This document shows positions 1-6,915 of a DNA stretch of 11,120 nucleotides, in pieces. Location: positions 1-11,120 of the forward strand of contig CANEXR010000073.1 of NCBI GenBank assembly GCA_947443815.1, written 5' to 3'. Under the pieces are notes generated by a model. That model made no database searches, was not told the origin of the DNA, and saw only the letters and a list, made by a program, of their open reading frames with translations. How positions within the stretch are numbered: position 1 is the stretch's first letter; every line of letters starts with the position of its first letter. The DNA comes from Flavobacteriaceae bacterium. GTDB lineage: Bacteria > Bacteroidota > Bacteroidia > Flavobacteriales > Flavobacteriaceae. The position numbers and the translations under genes were made by a program.

Positions 1-129
1 ATCCGTTACAATCTTTTTCTAAAACTCCTTTTTTTGTAAAAAGAAAAAAGAGCTTTCGCTGGTCGCTTTTTTTCTTTAACAAAAAATAGTCGTTTCACAA
101 AAAAGGATTTTCACTACTATCAGGGCTAA
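1..129. repeat. Imperfect nested inverted-repeat element, cut by the left edge
   Basis: This stretch folds as nested inverted repeats. The inner arms are at 35-53 (A-rich, ending GAGC) and 65-81 (GCTTTTTTTCTTTAACA), around the loop TTTCGCTGGTC. The outer arms are at about 22-36 (CTCCTTTTTTTGT) and 97-112 (CACAAAAAAGGATTTT). The flanks (GTTACAATCTTTTT at 5-18, AAAAGGATTTTCAC at 101-114) also partly pair. Read on the minus strand it begins TAGCCCTGATAGTAG and ends GTAACGGAT at the window edge. From memory, elements of the form TAGCCC-GATAG ... AAAGGAT ... CGGAT recur between genes in Flavobacteriia; that is recollection, not a search result. It may act as a terminator or RNA-stabilising hairpin for the gene to the left. 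No coding potential is evident. Confidence 0.55.
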
Positions 130-167
130 CCAAAACCAATAATTTTCGACACAAAATTACATAATTT

Positions 168-1266
168 ATGACAACTACCGAACAAATAAAAGGTATTGTA
201 GAACGCCTTGGTGCGTTGAGGAGGTATCTTTGACGTTGATGCCAAACTAATCGAAATTGCCAACGAAGAAGAAAAGACTTTTGCTCCCGACTTTTGGAAC
301 AATGCCAAAGAAGCTGAAAGCATTGTGAAAAATCTCCGAAACAAAAAAAAATGGATCGAAGATTACAACAAAGCCGTAGAAATGACGGACGAATTGCAGC
401 TTGCTTATGATTTTTATAAAGAAGGAGAACTCAGCGTTGACGAACTAGACGAACAATATACCCAAACCGAAAAACATATTGAAGGCATTGAATTCAAAAA
501 CATGCTTTCTGATGAAGGGGACACGCTAAGTGCTGTGATACAGATAACTGCAGGTGCAGGCGGAACAGAGAGTTGTGATTGGGCAGAAATGCTCATGCGC
601 ATGTACATGATGTGGGGCGAAAAATATGGCTACAAAATAAAAGAATTGAACTTTCAAAAAGGAGATGCGGCAGGTATAAAAACCGTCACACTCGAATTTG
701 AAGGCGATTACTCTTTTGGCTACCTAAAAGGTGAAAATGGAGTACATCGATTAGTACGAATCTCCCCTTTTGATAGCAATGCAAAACGCCATACTTCCTT
801 TGTTTCTGTTTACGTATATCCTTTAGTAGATGACAGCATCGAAATTGATATAAATCCAGCCGATATCGAAATTACAACTTCTCGCTCTAGTGGCGCTGGA
901 GGCCAAAATGTTAATAAAGTTGAAACCAAAGTACAGTTGTTTCACAAACCAACCGGAATTCAAATACAATGTTCCGAAACAAGGTCTCAACAAGATAACA
1001 GACAGCGCGCCATGCAAATGTTACGTTCTCAATTGTATGAAATTGAATTAAAAAAGAAACAAGCACAACGCGCAGACATTGAAGCAGGTAAAATGAAAAT
1101 AGAATGGGGTTCACAAATACGAAATTACGTTATGCAACCTTATAAATTAGTCAAAGATGTACGTACAGGTTATGAAACCAGCAATGTTGACGGTGTAATG
1201 AATGGCGAAATCGACGAATTTCTTAAAGCATATTTAATGATGATGGGCCAAAAAGAAGACGAATAA
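168..1266 (+). CDS. prfB: Peptide chain release factor 2 (RF2), with programmed +1 frameshift
   Basis: RF2 recognises UGA and UAA stop codons in the ribosomal A site and triggers peptidyl-tRNA hydrolysis. The frame opened by ATG 168 runs 21 codons to an in-frame TGA (231-233). A +1 shift on CTT-T resumes at GAC 232 and continues to TAA 1264-1266, giving 365 residues, the same length as E. coli RF2. In the joined protein the stop-codon-reading tripeptide SPF is at about 199-201 and the catalytic GGQ (in SGAGGQNVN) at about 244-246. The residue four before the first G of GGQ, equivalent to E. coli position 246, is Ser. The ATG at 325 is internal (residue 53) and would lose the N-terminal helical domain, so 168 is preferred. 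The start has no Shine-Dalgarno. A terminator follows, and the gene looks monocistronic or the last of a unit. Regulation is autogenous through the frameshift. Confidence 0.96.
219..234 (+). promoter_or_regulatory. RF2 programmed +1 frameshift signal
   Basis: The signal reads AGG AGG TAT CTT TGA C in the prfB frame. An internal Shine-Dalgarno-like AGGAGG (219-224) lies three bases before the slippery CTT (228-230), which is followed by the stop TGA and C. From TATCTTTGAC onward it is identical to the E. coli site as I know it. In the known mechanism, low RF2 leaves the poor UGA-C stop unfilled, tRNA-Leu slips from CUU to UUU, and full-length RF2 is made. High RF2 terminates at the UGA instead. 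This makes the gene self-limiting. Confidence 0.95.
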
Positions 1267-1306
1267 AAAGCCTCCGATTTTATTACAATTTGCCTTTTTA
1301 GCAAAC

Positions 1307-1355
1307 AAAATCCCCTAAAATTTCTTTTATAGAATTATTTTAAGGGATTTTTTTT
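1307..1355 (+). terminator. Intrinsic terminator after prfB
   Basis: Arms AAAATCCCCTAAAAT (1307-1321) and ATTTTAAGGGATTTT (1337-1351) form a 15-bp stem with one mismatch around a 15-base loop, followed by a run of eight T (1348-1355). It begins 40 bases after the prfB stop and separates prfB from the lpxD-like gene. Confidence 0.85.
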
Positions 1356-1461
1356 ATTATTGCTAATTTTGATTTTATTCAATCCTTTAAAAATATTAGG
1401 TAATTATACACTAATTTACTTTATTTGATAAAAATACCACAACAAATCAAAACTTTAAACA

Positions 1462-2460
1462 ATGAAATCCTACTCTATCCAAGAAATAAACGAAATACTG
1501 AAAGGCACAATTGTTGGCGAAACCAACCATCTTATTACAGCACCAGAACAATTGGAAATAGCCAAAGTAACTGAAATTTCATTTATTGGAAATAAAAAAT
1601 ACGAAAAATTCTGGAATACTTCAAATGCCTGTGCCGCAATTGTTAATGACGATATTGCCATAGAACCCGGTACAAATAGAGCTTTTATAAAAGTACAAAA
1701 TGCAGATTTGGCCATGTCCCAAGTATTAGAACTTTTTGCGCCGCCAATTCCCGTATTTCATATTGATATCCATCCTACAGCCGTTGTTGATGCAACAGCC
1801 GTTATTGGAAATGGAACCCGAATTGGTGCTGGTTCTTACATAGGACCCAAAGTTACTATTGGCGAAAATGCCATAATATACCCAAATGTGACCATTCTTG
1901 ATGAATGTACAGTGGGTAAAAACACCATAATATGGTCTGGTGCTGTTGTTCGAGAACGCTGTCATATCGGTAATGATTGTATTTTACATCCCAATTCGAC
2001 AATTGGTGCTGATGGTTTTGGTTTCCGTCCTTGCCCACAAAGAGGACTAGTGAAAATTCCTCAAATTGGGAATGTAATCCTCGGAAATGGAGTCGAAATT
2101 GGAGCCAATTCATGCGTTGATAGAGGGAAATTCAGCTCGACAGTTTTAGGTGACGGTTGTAAAATTGACAATCTAGTTCAAATTGGGCATAATAGTAAAC
2201 TCGGACGTTTTTGCATTATGGCCGGACATAGTGGATTAGCAGGTTCTGTAACATTAGGAAACGGAGTGATTATTGGTGGAAGCGCATCCATAAAAGACCA
2301 TGCCACTATTGGTGACGGAGCTACTGTCGGAGCTGGTTCAGGAGTTACTTGTGATGTGCCTGCTGGCAAAGTAGTTTTAGGATATCCAGCAGTCGAAGCT
2401 CGTGATGCTTTAAAACAATGGGCTATACTGAAGCGTTTGGTAAATGATTCCAAAAAATAA
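1462..2460 (+). CDS. lpxD: UDP-3-O-(3-hydroxyacyl)glucosamine N-acyltransferase, LpxD type
   Basis: LpxD moves a 3-hydroxyacyl chain from acyl carrier protein to the 2-amino group of UDP-3-O-acylglucosamine, the third step of lipid A synthesis, in the cytoplasm. The 332-residue length is close to the usual 330-350. The N-terminal third (about 1-100) carries the uridine-binding-domain pattern, with EISFIGNKKYEKF at 38-50. From about 104 to 310 there are hexapeptide repeats of the left-handed beta-helix type (for example IGNGTR, IGAGSY). The family block IGADGFGF is at 181-188, and NLVQIGHN (237-244) contains His243, matching the catalytic His239 of E. coli. The LpxD family has Gln where this protein has His256 in MAGHSGLAG. 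The gene stands alone, not beside lpxC, fabZ or lpxA, and Flavobacteria can carry a second LpxD, so it may be the paralogue. Substrate chain length cannot be told. Confidence 0.85.
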   Translation: MKSYSIQEINEILKGTIVGETNHLITAPEQLEIAKVTEISFIGNKKYEKFWNTSNACAAIVNDDIAIEPGTNRAFIKVQNADLAMSQVLELFAPPIPVFHIDIHPTAVVDATAVIGNGTRIGAGSYIGPKVTIGENAIIYPNVTILDECTVGKNTIIWSGAVVRERCHIGNDCILHPNSTIGADGFGFRPCPQRGLVKIPQIGNVILGNGVEIGANSCVDRGKFSSTVLGDGCKIDNLVQIGHNSKLGRFCIMAGHSGLAGSVTLGNGVIIGGSASIKDHATIGDGATVGAGSGVTCDVPAGKVVLGYPAVEARDALKQWAILKRLVNDSKK

Positions 2461-2486
2461 ACAACTCTTTTTTACTATATAATCAT

Positions 2487-2520
2487 AAAAAGAAACAGTG
2501 TTACTATTGTTTCTTTTTTT
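2487..2520 (+). terminator. Intrinsic terminator after the lpxD-like gene
   Basis: AAAAAGAAACAG (2487-2498) pairs with TTGTTTCTTTTT (2507-2518), including one G-T pair, around the eight-base loop TGTTACTA. The T-run extends to 2520. The stem starts 26 bases after the stop codon. It is A/T-rich but has a long unbroken helix. Confidence 0.75.
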
Positions 2521-2546
2521 CATTTACGACAATTCTAAACTAGCTA

Positions 2547-2576
2547 TTGAACTGTTTACAATTAAGATGATTTTTG
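2547..2576 (+). promoter_or_regulatory. Candidate Bacteroidetes-type promoter of the carboxylase gene
   Basis: TTG at 2547-2549 is followed after 19 bases by GATTTTTG (2569-2576). The Bacteroidetes housekeeping pattern is TTG, a 17-23 base gap, then TAnnTTTG, so only the first T of the downstream box is off. Transcription would start near 2582, leaving a leader of about 35 bases. It lies just downstream of the preceding terminator, which supports an independent unit. Chance matches are easy in DNA this A+T-rich. Confidence 0.4.
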
Positions 2577-2616
2577 TACTTTAGCCAACCTTTATATTGT
2601 AAAACATACTTTTTCC

Positions 2617-4245
2617 ATGGATTTGAACTTCAACAAAAACGAAGACCATAATAAACTTTTATTGGCCAACTTGCGTCAAAAATTTACTGTCGTTAAAGTA
2701 GGCGGTGGCGAAAAACGTATTCAAAAACTGCATGCTGAAGGCAAAATGACAGCAAGAGAACGCATCGACTATTTACTCGATCCAAAAGCCAAAAGTATTG
2801 AAATCGGAGCCTTTGTGGGCGAAGGTATGTATGCGGAACATGGCGGATGTCCTTCTGGAGGAGTCGTAGTGAAAATAGGATATATAAAAGGAAAACAATG
2901 CATTGTAGTTGCTAATGATGCTACTGTCAAAGCTGGAGCTTGGTTTCCAATTACTGCCAAAAAGAATCTCCGAGCGCAAGAAATTGCTATGGAAAATAAA
3001 TTACCCATTATTTATCTCGTAGATAGCGCAGGAGTCTATTTGCCTTTACAAGATGAGATTTTTCCAGATAAAGAACATTTTGGACGGATTTTTAGAAACA
3101 ATGCGCTCATGAGTAGTATGGGTATTACTCAAATTGCAGCCGTAATGGGAAGTTGTGTTGCTGGCGGTGCTTACCTCCCGATTATGAGCGATGAAGCTTT
3201 AATTGTAGATAAAACAGGAAGTATTTTCTTAGCTGGAAGCTATCTAGTCAAAGCTGCCATAGGAGAAAGCATTGATAATGAAACCTTAGGAGGAGCTACT
3301 ACACATTGCGAAATTTCAGGAGTTACGGATTACAAAGCCAAAGATGACAAAGACGCTTTGGACAAAATAAAAAACATTGTAGATAAAATTGGTGCTTTTG
3401 ATAAAGCTGGCTACAGTCGAATTAAATCCGAAAAACCAACTTTAGACGAAAAAGAAATATACGGTTTATTGCCAAAAGCCAGAAACGAACAATACGATAT
3501 GATGGAAATCATCAAACGATTGGTTGATAATTCTGAATTTGAAGCCTACAAAGACGGTTACGGACAAACCATCATTACTGGGTATGCAAGAATTGATGGC
3601 TGGGCTGTAGGAATTGTAGCCAATCAAAGAAAAGTAGTGAAAACTAAAAATGGCGAAATGCAGTTTGGCGGAGTCATCTATTCTGATTCTGCAGATAAAG
3701 CAACGCGTTTTATTGCTAATTGCAACCAGAAAAAAATACCACTAGTATTTGTTCAAGATGTTACTGGTTTTATGGTGGGTTCCAAATCTGAACATGGTGG
3801 AATCATTAAAGATGGAGCCAAAATGGTGAACGCAGTATCCAATTCGGTTGTTCCTAAATTTACTGTAATCGTTGGTAATTCGTATGGTGCAGGAAATTAT
3901 GCTATGTGTGGAAAAGCTTATGATCCAAGATTAATTTTTGCTTGGCCAAGTGCAGAATTAGCCGTTATGGGAGGCACCCAAGCCGCAAAAGTATTGGCAC
4001 AAATTGAAGCCTCTTCGCTTAAAGCAAAAGGAGAATTAGTAGATGAAGCCAAAGAAGCTGAATTATTTGCAAAAATAAAAGCGCGATATGACGAACAAGT
4101 TTCTCCGTATTATGCCGCTTCTCGCTTATGGACAGATGCGATTATTGATCCTTTAGAAACCAGAACTTGGATTTCAATGGGGATTGAAGCCGCAAACCAC
4201 GCTCCTATCGAAAGGAAATTTAATTTGGGTGTTATCCAAGTTTAA
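2617..4245 (+). CDS. Acyl-CoA carboxylase carboxyltransferase (beta) subunit, methylcrotonyl-CoA carboxylase-like
   Basis: This 542-residue protein is the carboxyltransferase half of a biotin-dependent acyl-CoA carboxylase; it transfers CO2 from carboxybiotin to an acyl-CoA in the cytoplasm. Two crotonase-fold halves are visible. The first has LVDSAGVYLP (134-143), FPDKEHFGRIF (149-159) and the oxyanion loop GSCVAGGAYLP (178-188). The second has FVQDVTGFMVG (378-388), the loop GNSYGAGNYAMCG (420-432) and WPSAELAVMGG (443-453). FPD-HFGR and GAGNY are typical of the methylcrotonyl-CoA (leucine breakdown) or geranyl-CoA carboxylases rather than propionyl-CoA carboxylase, so I favour an MCC-beta-like role, though the substrate is not proven. 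Human MCCB is about 20 residues longer, mostly a targeting peptide. No biotin-carboxylase/biotin-carrier alpha subunit lies next to it; the partner must be elsewhere. The ATG has no Shine-Dalgarno. Confidence 0.88.
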   Translation: MDLNFNKNEDHNKLLLANLRQKFTVVKVGGGEKRIQKLHAEGKMTARERIDYLLDPKAKSIEIGAFVGEGMYAEHGGCPSGGVVVKIGYIKGKQCIVVANDATVKAGAWFPITAKKNLRAQEIAMENKLPIIYLVDSAGVYLPLQDEIFPDKEHFGRIFRNNALMSSMGITQIAAVMGSCVAGGAYLPIMSDEALIVDKTGSIFLAGSYLVKAAIGESIDNETLGGATTHCEISGVTDYKAKDDKDALDKIKNIVDKIGAFDKAGYSRIKSEKPTLDEKEIYGLLPKARNEQYDMMEIIKRLVDNSEFEAYKDGYGQTIITGYARIDGWAVGIVANQRKVVKTKNGEMQFGGVIYSDSADKATRFIANCNQKKIPLVFVQDVTGFMVGSKSEHGGIIKDGAKMVNAVSNSVVPKFTVIVGNSYGAGNYAMCGKAYDPRLIFAWPSAELAVMGGTQAAKVLAQIEASSLKAKGELVDEAKEAELFAKIKARYDEQVSPYYAASRLWTDAIIDPLETRTWISMGIEAANHAPIERKFNLGVIQV

Positions 4246-4341
4246 AATACTCCATTTAAAATCTAAAAAATAGCTAAAAAAAACAATAAAGAATCTTACC
4301 AAAAAAACGTATTGCTTTAAAATAGTATTGGTATAACATAA

Positions 4342-4379
4342 ATAAAGAGAGTTATCTACAACATGACAACTCTCTTTAT
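4342..4379. terminator. Bidirectional hairpin between convergent carboxylase and menE genes
   Basis: ATAAAGAGAGTT (4342-4353) pairs perfectly over 12 bp with AACTCTCTTTAT (4368-4379) around a 14-base loop. It sits between the carboxylase stop (4245) and the menE stop (4415) of converging genes. Neither strand has a long uninterrupted T-run after it. The minus strand has the better tail (TTTATTTATGTT), so it may serve menE more than the carboxylase. Confidence 0.65.
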
Positions 4380-4414
4380 ATTTGAAAAAAATAAAATTCA
4401 GATTAACTTATTAA

Positions 4415-5452
4415 TTATAAACTTTCTGCTCTAATAATTTTTCCTGTAGCAGTTTCTTTAAATTTAGGTATAAAAACAATTTCTTTGGGTCTTTCATATT
4501 TATTTAAAACTTCAAAAACAGACTCATCAATATCAAGAGGCGTTCCTTCGATATAAAGAACTAATTTTTCTCCAAGATTTGCATCTGGAATACCATAAAC
4601 AAAATAACGTCTTGGAATTAATGTTGATAATTTTTCTTCAATTTGTTCCGGAATTAATTTGATTCCTCCGCTATTGATCACATTGTCATACCTACCCATC
4701 CAAATAAATTGTTTGTCCGAAATTAAATTCACAATATCATTTGTAACGATTTTTTCTTCACTTATTTTTTTCGCGTCAATCACTAAGCAGTGTCTGTCAT
4801 CAACAGAAACGGTAACATTAGGCAAAACAGTAAATGCTTCTTGTCCAATTTTTTTAGCAGCAATATGCGTGATGGTTTCTGTCATACCATACGTTTCATA
4901 GATTTCAATAGGCAATTTGATAAGTTCTTGCTCAAGTGATTTATGCACTTTCACACCACCAATAATTAATTTTTTAATTTTATGTAAATCTTTTAAAGAA
5001 TTTTTAGCTTGCAAAGGAACCATACCACAAAAATCAAAGGTTTCGTCAATTCCTTCCAAAGGATTGGAACTTGGCGCAACAAATTCCATTTCTAAACCTA
5101 GAATAAAAGCTCTTACAAACATCATTTTTCCAGCTACATAATTTGTTGGCAGGCAATGCAATACTTTTTTTCCTGGTTCAAGACCAAAAAAATCACCCGT
5201 AGCCAAAGCAGAGTTTACCATGGCTTGCTTTTCAACTCTAATGATTTTTGGAGTCCCCGTTGAGCCCGAAGTATTAATTTCTAAATACGATTTGTCATCA
5301 AACCAATCTAAAATAAAAACCCCTAATGGTTGTTCAAAATACTCGCCTTCTTTAATAAAAGAATAGGCTATTCTGATTAAATCATCTTTAGTTAAATGAT
5401 ACCCATTTAATTTAAATTTGTTGTGAACATTCTGATAAGTAGGATTATTCAT
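4415..5452 (-). CDS. menE: o-Succinylbenzoate-CoA ligase-like AMP-binding enzyme (MenE)
   Basis: This ANL-superfamily enzyme would activate o-succinylbenzoate with ATP and CoA to give OSB-CoA for menaquinone synthesis. Visible motifs are the ATP P-loop TSGSTGTPK (61-69), YETYGMTETITHIA (185-198; YGMTE is the A5 motif), MGRYDNVINSGGIK (252-265; A7/A8 hinge region) and TATGKI (334-339), whose Lys338 would be the adenylation lysine. At 345 residues it is much shorter than the 450-490 of E. coli or Bacillus MenE; the N-terminal part before the P-loop is reduced to 60 residues. Short forms of this kind are usual in Bacteroidetes, so I do not read it as truncated. Menaquinone is the respiratory quinone of this group. 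No other men gene is in the window. The start overlaps the upstream protease gene by 8 bases, so translation is probably coupled. A different acyl-CoA ligase role is possible. Confidence 0.82.
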   Translation of the reverse strand: MNNPTYQNVHNKFKLNGYHLTKDDLIRIAYSFIKEGEYFEQPLGVFILDWFDDKSYLEINTSGSTGTPKIIRVEKQAMVNSALATGDFFGLEPGKKVLHCLPTNYVAGKMMFVRAFILGLEMEFVAPSSNPLEGIDETFDFCGMVPLQAKNSLKDLHKIKKLIIGGVKVHKSLEQELIKLPIEIYETYGMTETITHIAAKKIGQEAFTVLPNVTVSVDDRHCLVIDAKKISEEKIVTNDIVNLISDKQFIWMGRYDNVINSGGIKLIPEQIEEKLSTLIPRRYFVYGIPDANLGEKLVLYIEGTPLDIDESVFEVLNKYERPKEIVFIPKFKETATGKIIRAESL

Positions 5453-6395
5453 TTTCGTTTTTTGTTATATTATTATCAACTATTATTATTTTTCCTGTAA
5501 GTTTTTCTTTCCAATTATTCCAATTGTATTTCATTGAATAAATTTTAAGCAAGATAGGGAAAATAATAAAAACCGGCAATAAAACATCTAAAGAAGCGGA
5601 AGGATTTGAAACATCTTTGAATATAGAATGGGTTTGAAATGCTGACCAATCAGATGTAACTAACAACGCACTAACTAAATTATTTGCCGCATGAAATCCT
5701 AATGCTAATTCAGTCCCTTCATCCATTAAAGTTACAATTCCAAGAAATAATCCTGTTCCTATGTAATAAATTAAAATACTATTTCCCATTTTAGCAACTT
5801 CTGGATTTGCTATGTGCATCGTTCCAAAAATAGCGGAAGTCATCAATAATGGAAACCATTTATTTTTAGAGAGATTTGCAAAACCTTGCATCAAATATCC
5901 TCTAAAAATCAATTCCTCAGTACTAGTCTGAATTGGAATTAATAAAGTCCCGATGATAACTAAAATAGCAAATGGAATGGGTTTGAAATTGATTATGAAA
6001 TTTTCAGGACTAACCCAATAAAACAAAAGAGTAGACACAAATGTAAAAACTCCCCACAATAAAAAAGAGAAAGAAACCCTGTTCCAATCTAATTTTTCTC
6101 TTGAAGTACTAATTGAAAGCATCGTCTGTTGATGCAAATAACGAACAACATAATAGATGCCAATCATAGCAAAAACAAAAGAAAGCATAATCAAAAACAA
6201 TGTGAGATTTAAATCTAAAAATTGCATCACTTCTTCATTTGTTTTAGGATAGGGTTTTTTAGAAGTAAATGTTTCTATTAAAATCCCAAGCAATAATGGA
6301 ACTTGGCCTATCGTTGCAGCAACAATTATAATAAAAGAACCAACTATATATTTCCAAAACTTATTTTCTGGGCGTATTCCTTGTTCTATAAACAT
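5445..6395 (-). CDS. CPBP-family intramembrane metalloprotease-like protein
   Basis: A 316-residue polytopic membrane protein with the motifs of the CPBP/Rce1 (formerly Abi/CAAX) family. These are EELIFR at 160-165 (EExxxR), FGTMH at 190-194 (FxxxH) and HAANN at 235-239 (HxxxN). In Rce1-type enzymes these glutamate, histidine and asparagine residues form the active site, and all are present, so it should be catalytically competent. Hydrophobic segments are seen near 15-40, 64-86, 107-128, 138-155, 181-192, 206-224 and 268-288, with a polar C-terminal tail. The substrate is unknown; bacterial members have been tied to bacteriocin immunity and to protein processing, neither of which the context indicates. 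It is the first gene of a minus-strand pair with menE. AAGAG lies directly before the ATG, too close for a good ribosome site. Confidence 0.85.
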   Translation of the reverse strand: MFIEQGIRPENKFWKYIVGSFIIIVAATIGQVPLLLGILIETFTSKKPYPKTNEEVMQFLDLNLTLFLIMLSFVFAMIGIYYVVRYLHQQTMLSISTSREKLDWNRVSFSFLLWGVFTFVSTLLFYWVSPENFIINFKPIPFAILVIIGTLLIPIQTSTEELIFRGYLMQGFANLSKNKWFPLLMTSAIFGTMHIANPEVAKMGNSILIYYIGTGLFLGIVTLMDEGTELALGFHAANNLVSALLVTSDWSAFQTHSIFKDVSNPSASLDVLLPVFIIFPILLKIYSMKYNWNNWKEKLTGKIIIVDNNITKNENE

Positions 6396-6434
6396 CTCTT
6401 TTAAATTTGATTCAATAAATTAGTTTTGAAAAAC

Positions 6435-6462
6435 TTGTTTTGTTACACCTAAAATACTTTTT
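6435..6462 (+). promoter_or_regulatory. Weak candidate promoter for the ArsC-like gene
   Basis: In the 100-base divergent gap, TTG (6435-6437) is followed after 17 bases by TACTTTTT (6455-6462), one base short of the Bacteroidetes TAnnTTTG box. The leader would be about 25 bases. An overlapping alternative downstream box is TGAATTTG (6468-6475). The minus strand carries TATTTTAG, a similarly imperfect box for the protease-menE pair. None is strong. Confidence 0.3.
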
Positions 6463-6495
6463 TTATTTGAATTTGCTTTACTTAGCAAAAAAAAC

Positions 6496-6837
6496 ATGAT
6501 TCAAATATACCATAATCCTCGATGTGGAAAATCAAGAAATTGTTTAGCTTTTATCAAAGAACAAAATCAAGAAGTTATAATTGTCAAATATCTTGAGCAA
6601 CAACTAAATTTTGAAGAATTAGTTCTAATTATTAAAAAATTAAATTGTAAACCAATTGAAATTGTTCGAGTTAAAGAAAAAATTTGGATTGAGAATTTTA
6701 AAAACAAAACTTTGTCGGATGATGAAATTATTCAAGCAATGGTTTCAAATCCTATTCTGATTGAAAGACCCATAGTCATAAAAGGCGATAAAGCTATTAT
6801 AGGCAGAGTACTTGATGATATATCGCAGTTCATTTAA
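6496..6837 (+). CDS. ArsC-family arsenate reductase-like protein (glutaredoxin-coupled type)
   Basis: A 113-residue thioredoxin-fold protein. The N-terminus YHNPRCGKSRNCL (5-17) matches the ArsC pattern NP-C-xS-N with catalytic Cys10, and ILIERPIV (87-94) matches the LINRPIV block. The three oxyanion-binding arginines of E. coli ArsC (60, 94, 107) appear to correspond to Arg58, Arg91 and Arg104. In the family, the Cys forms a thiol-arsenate adduct that is reduced with glutathione and glutaredoxin. There is no arsenite pump, ArsR regulator or other ars gene nearby, so a housekeeping or stress role (family members include Spx-like regulators and YffB-like proteins) is possible. E. coli ArsC is about 141 residues; shorter forms of 110-120 are common. 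There is no terminator before the next gene. Confidence 0.8.
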   Translation: MIQIYHNPRCGKSRNCLAFIKEQNQEVIIVKYLEQQLNFEELVLIIKKLNCKPIEIVRVKEKIWIENFKNKTLSDDEIIQAMVSNPILIERPIVIKGDKAIIGRVLDDISQFI

Positions 6838-6865
6838 TTAACATAACATTGTGATTTAAATTTTA

Positions 6866-6891
6866 AACCTAACCCTTTTTTTATGGTCTAA
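6866..6891 (+). promoter_or_regulatory. ECF-sigma-type promoter candidate before the outer-membrane receptor
   Basis: AACCT (6866-6870) is followed, after exactly 16 bases, by TCTAA (6887-6891), preceded by GG. This matches the AAC ... N16 ... TCTRA layout of SigmaE-like extracytoplasmic-function promoters. Start of transcription would be near 6898, giving a leader of about 18 bases. No housekeeping TAnnTTTG box is seen in the same gap. The assignment rests on pattern and spacing only. Confidence 0.5.
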
Positions 6892-6915
6892 AGTGGGTAA
6901 CCAAAATAAAATTCA

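Noticed and set aside
126..344. 72-residue minus-strand frame crossing the prfB start
   Set aside because: It overlaps the prfB 5' end, including the frameshift region, and shows no recognisable features.
325..1266. prfB read as a 313-residue protein starting at 325, or as a pseudogene with an early stop
   Set aside because: The stop at 231 is part of the known RF2 frameshift signal, and the joined protein has full RF2 length.
2178..2453. 91-residue minus-strand frame opposite the lpxD-like gene
   Set aside because: It is a shadow of the regular hexapeptide-repeat coding; Pro/Ala-rich composition follows from the opposite strand.
6838..6865. Terminator after the ArsC-like gene
   Set aside because: I could not find a stem with a T-run here; read-through into the receptor gene is possible.
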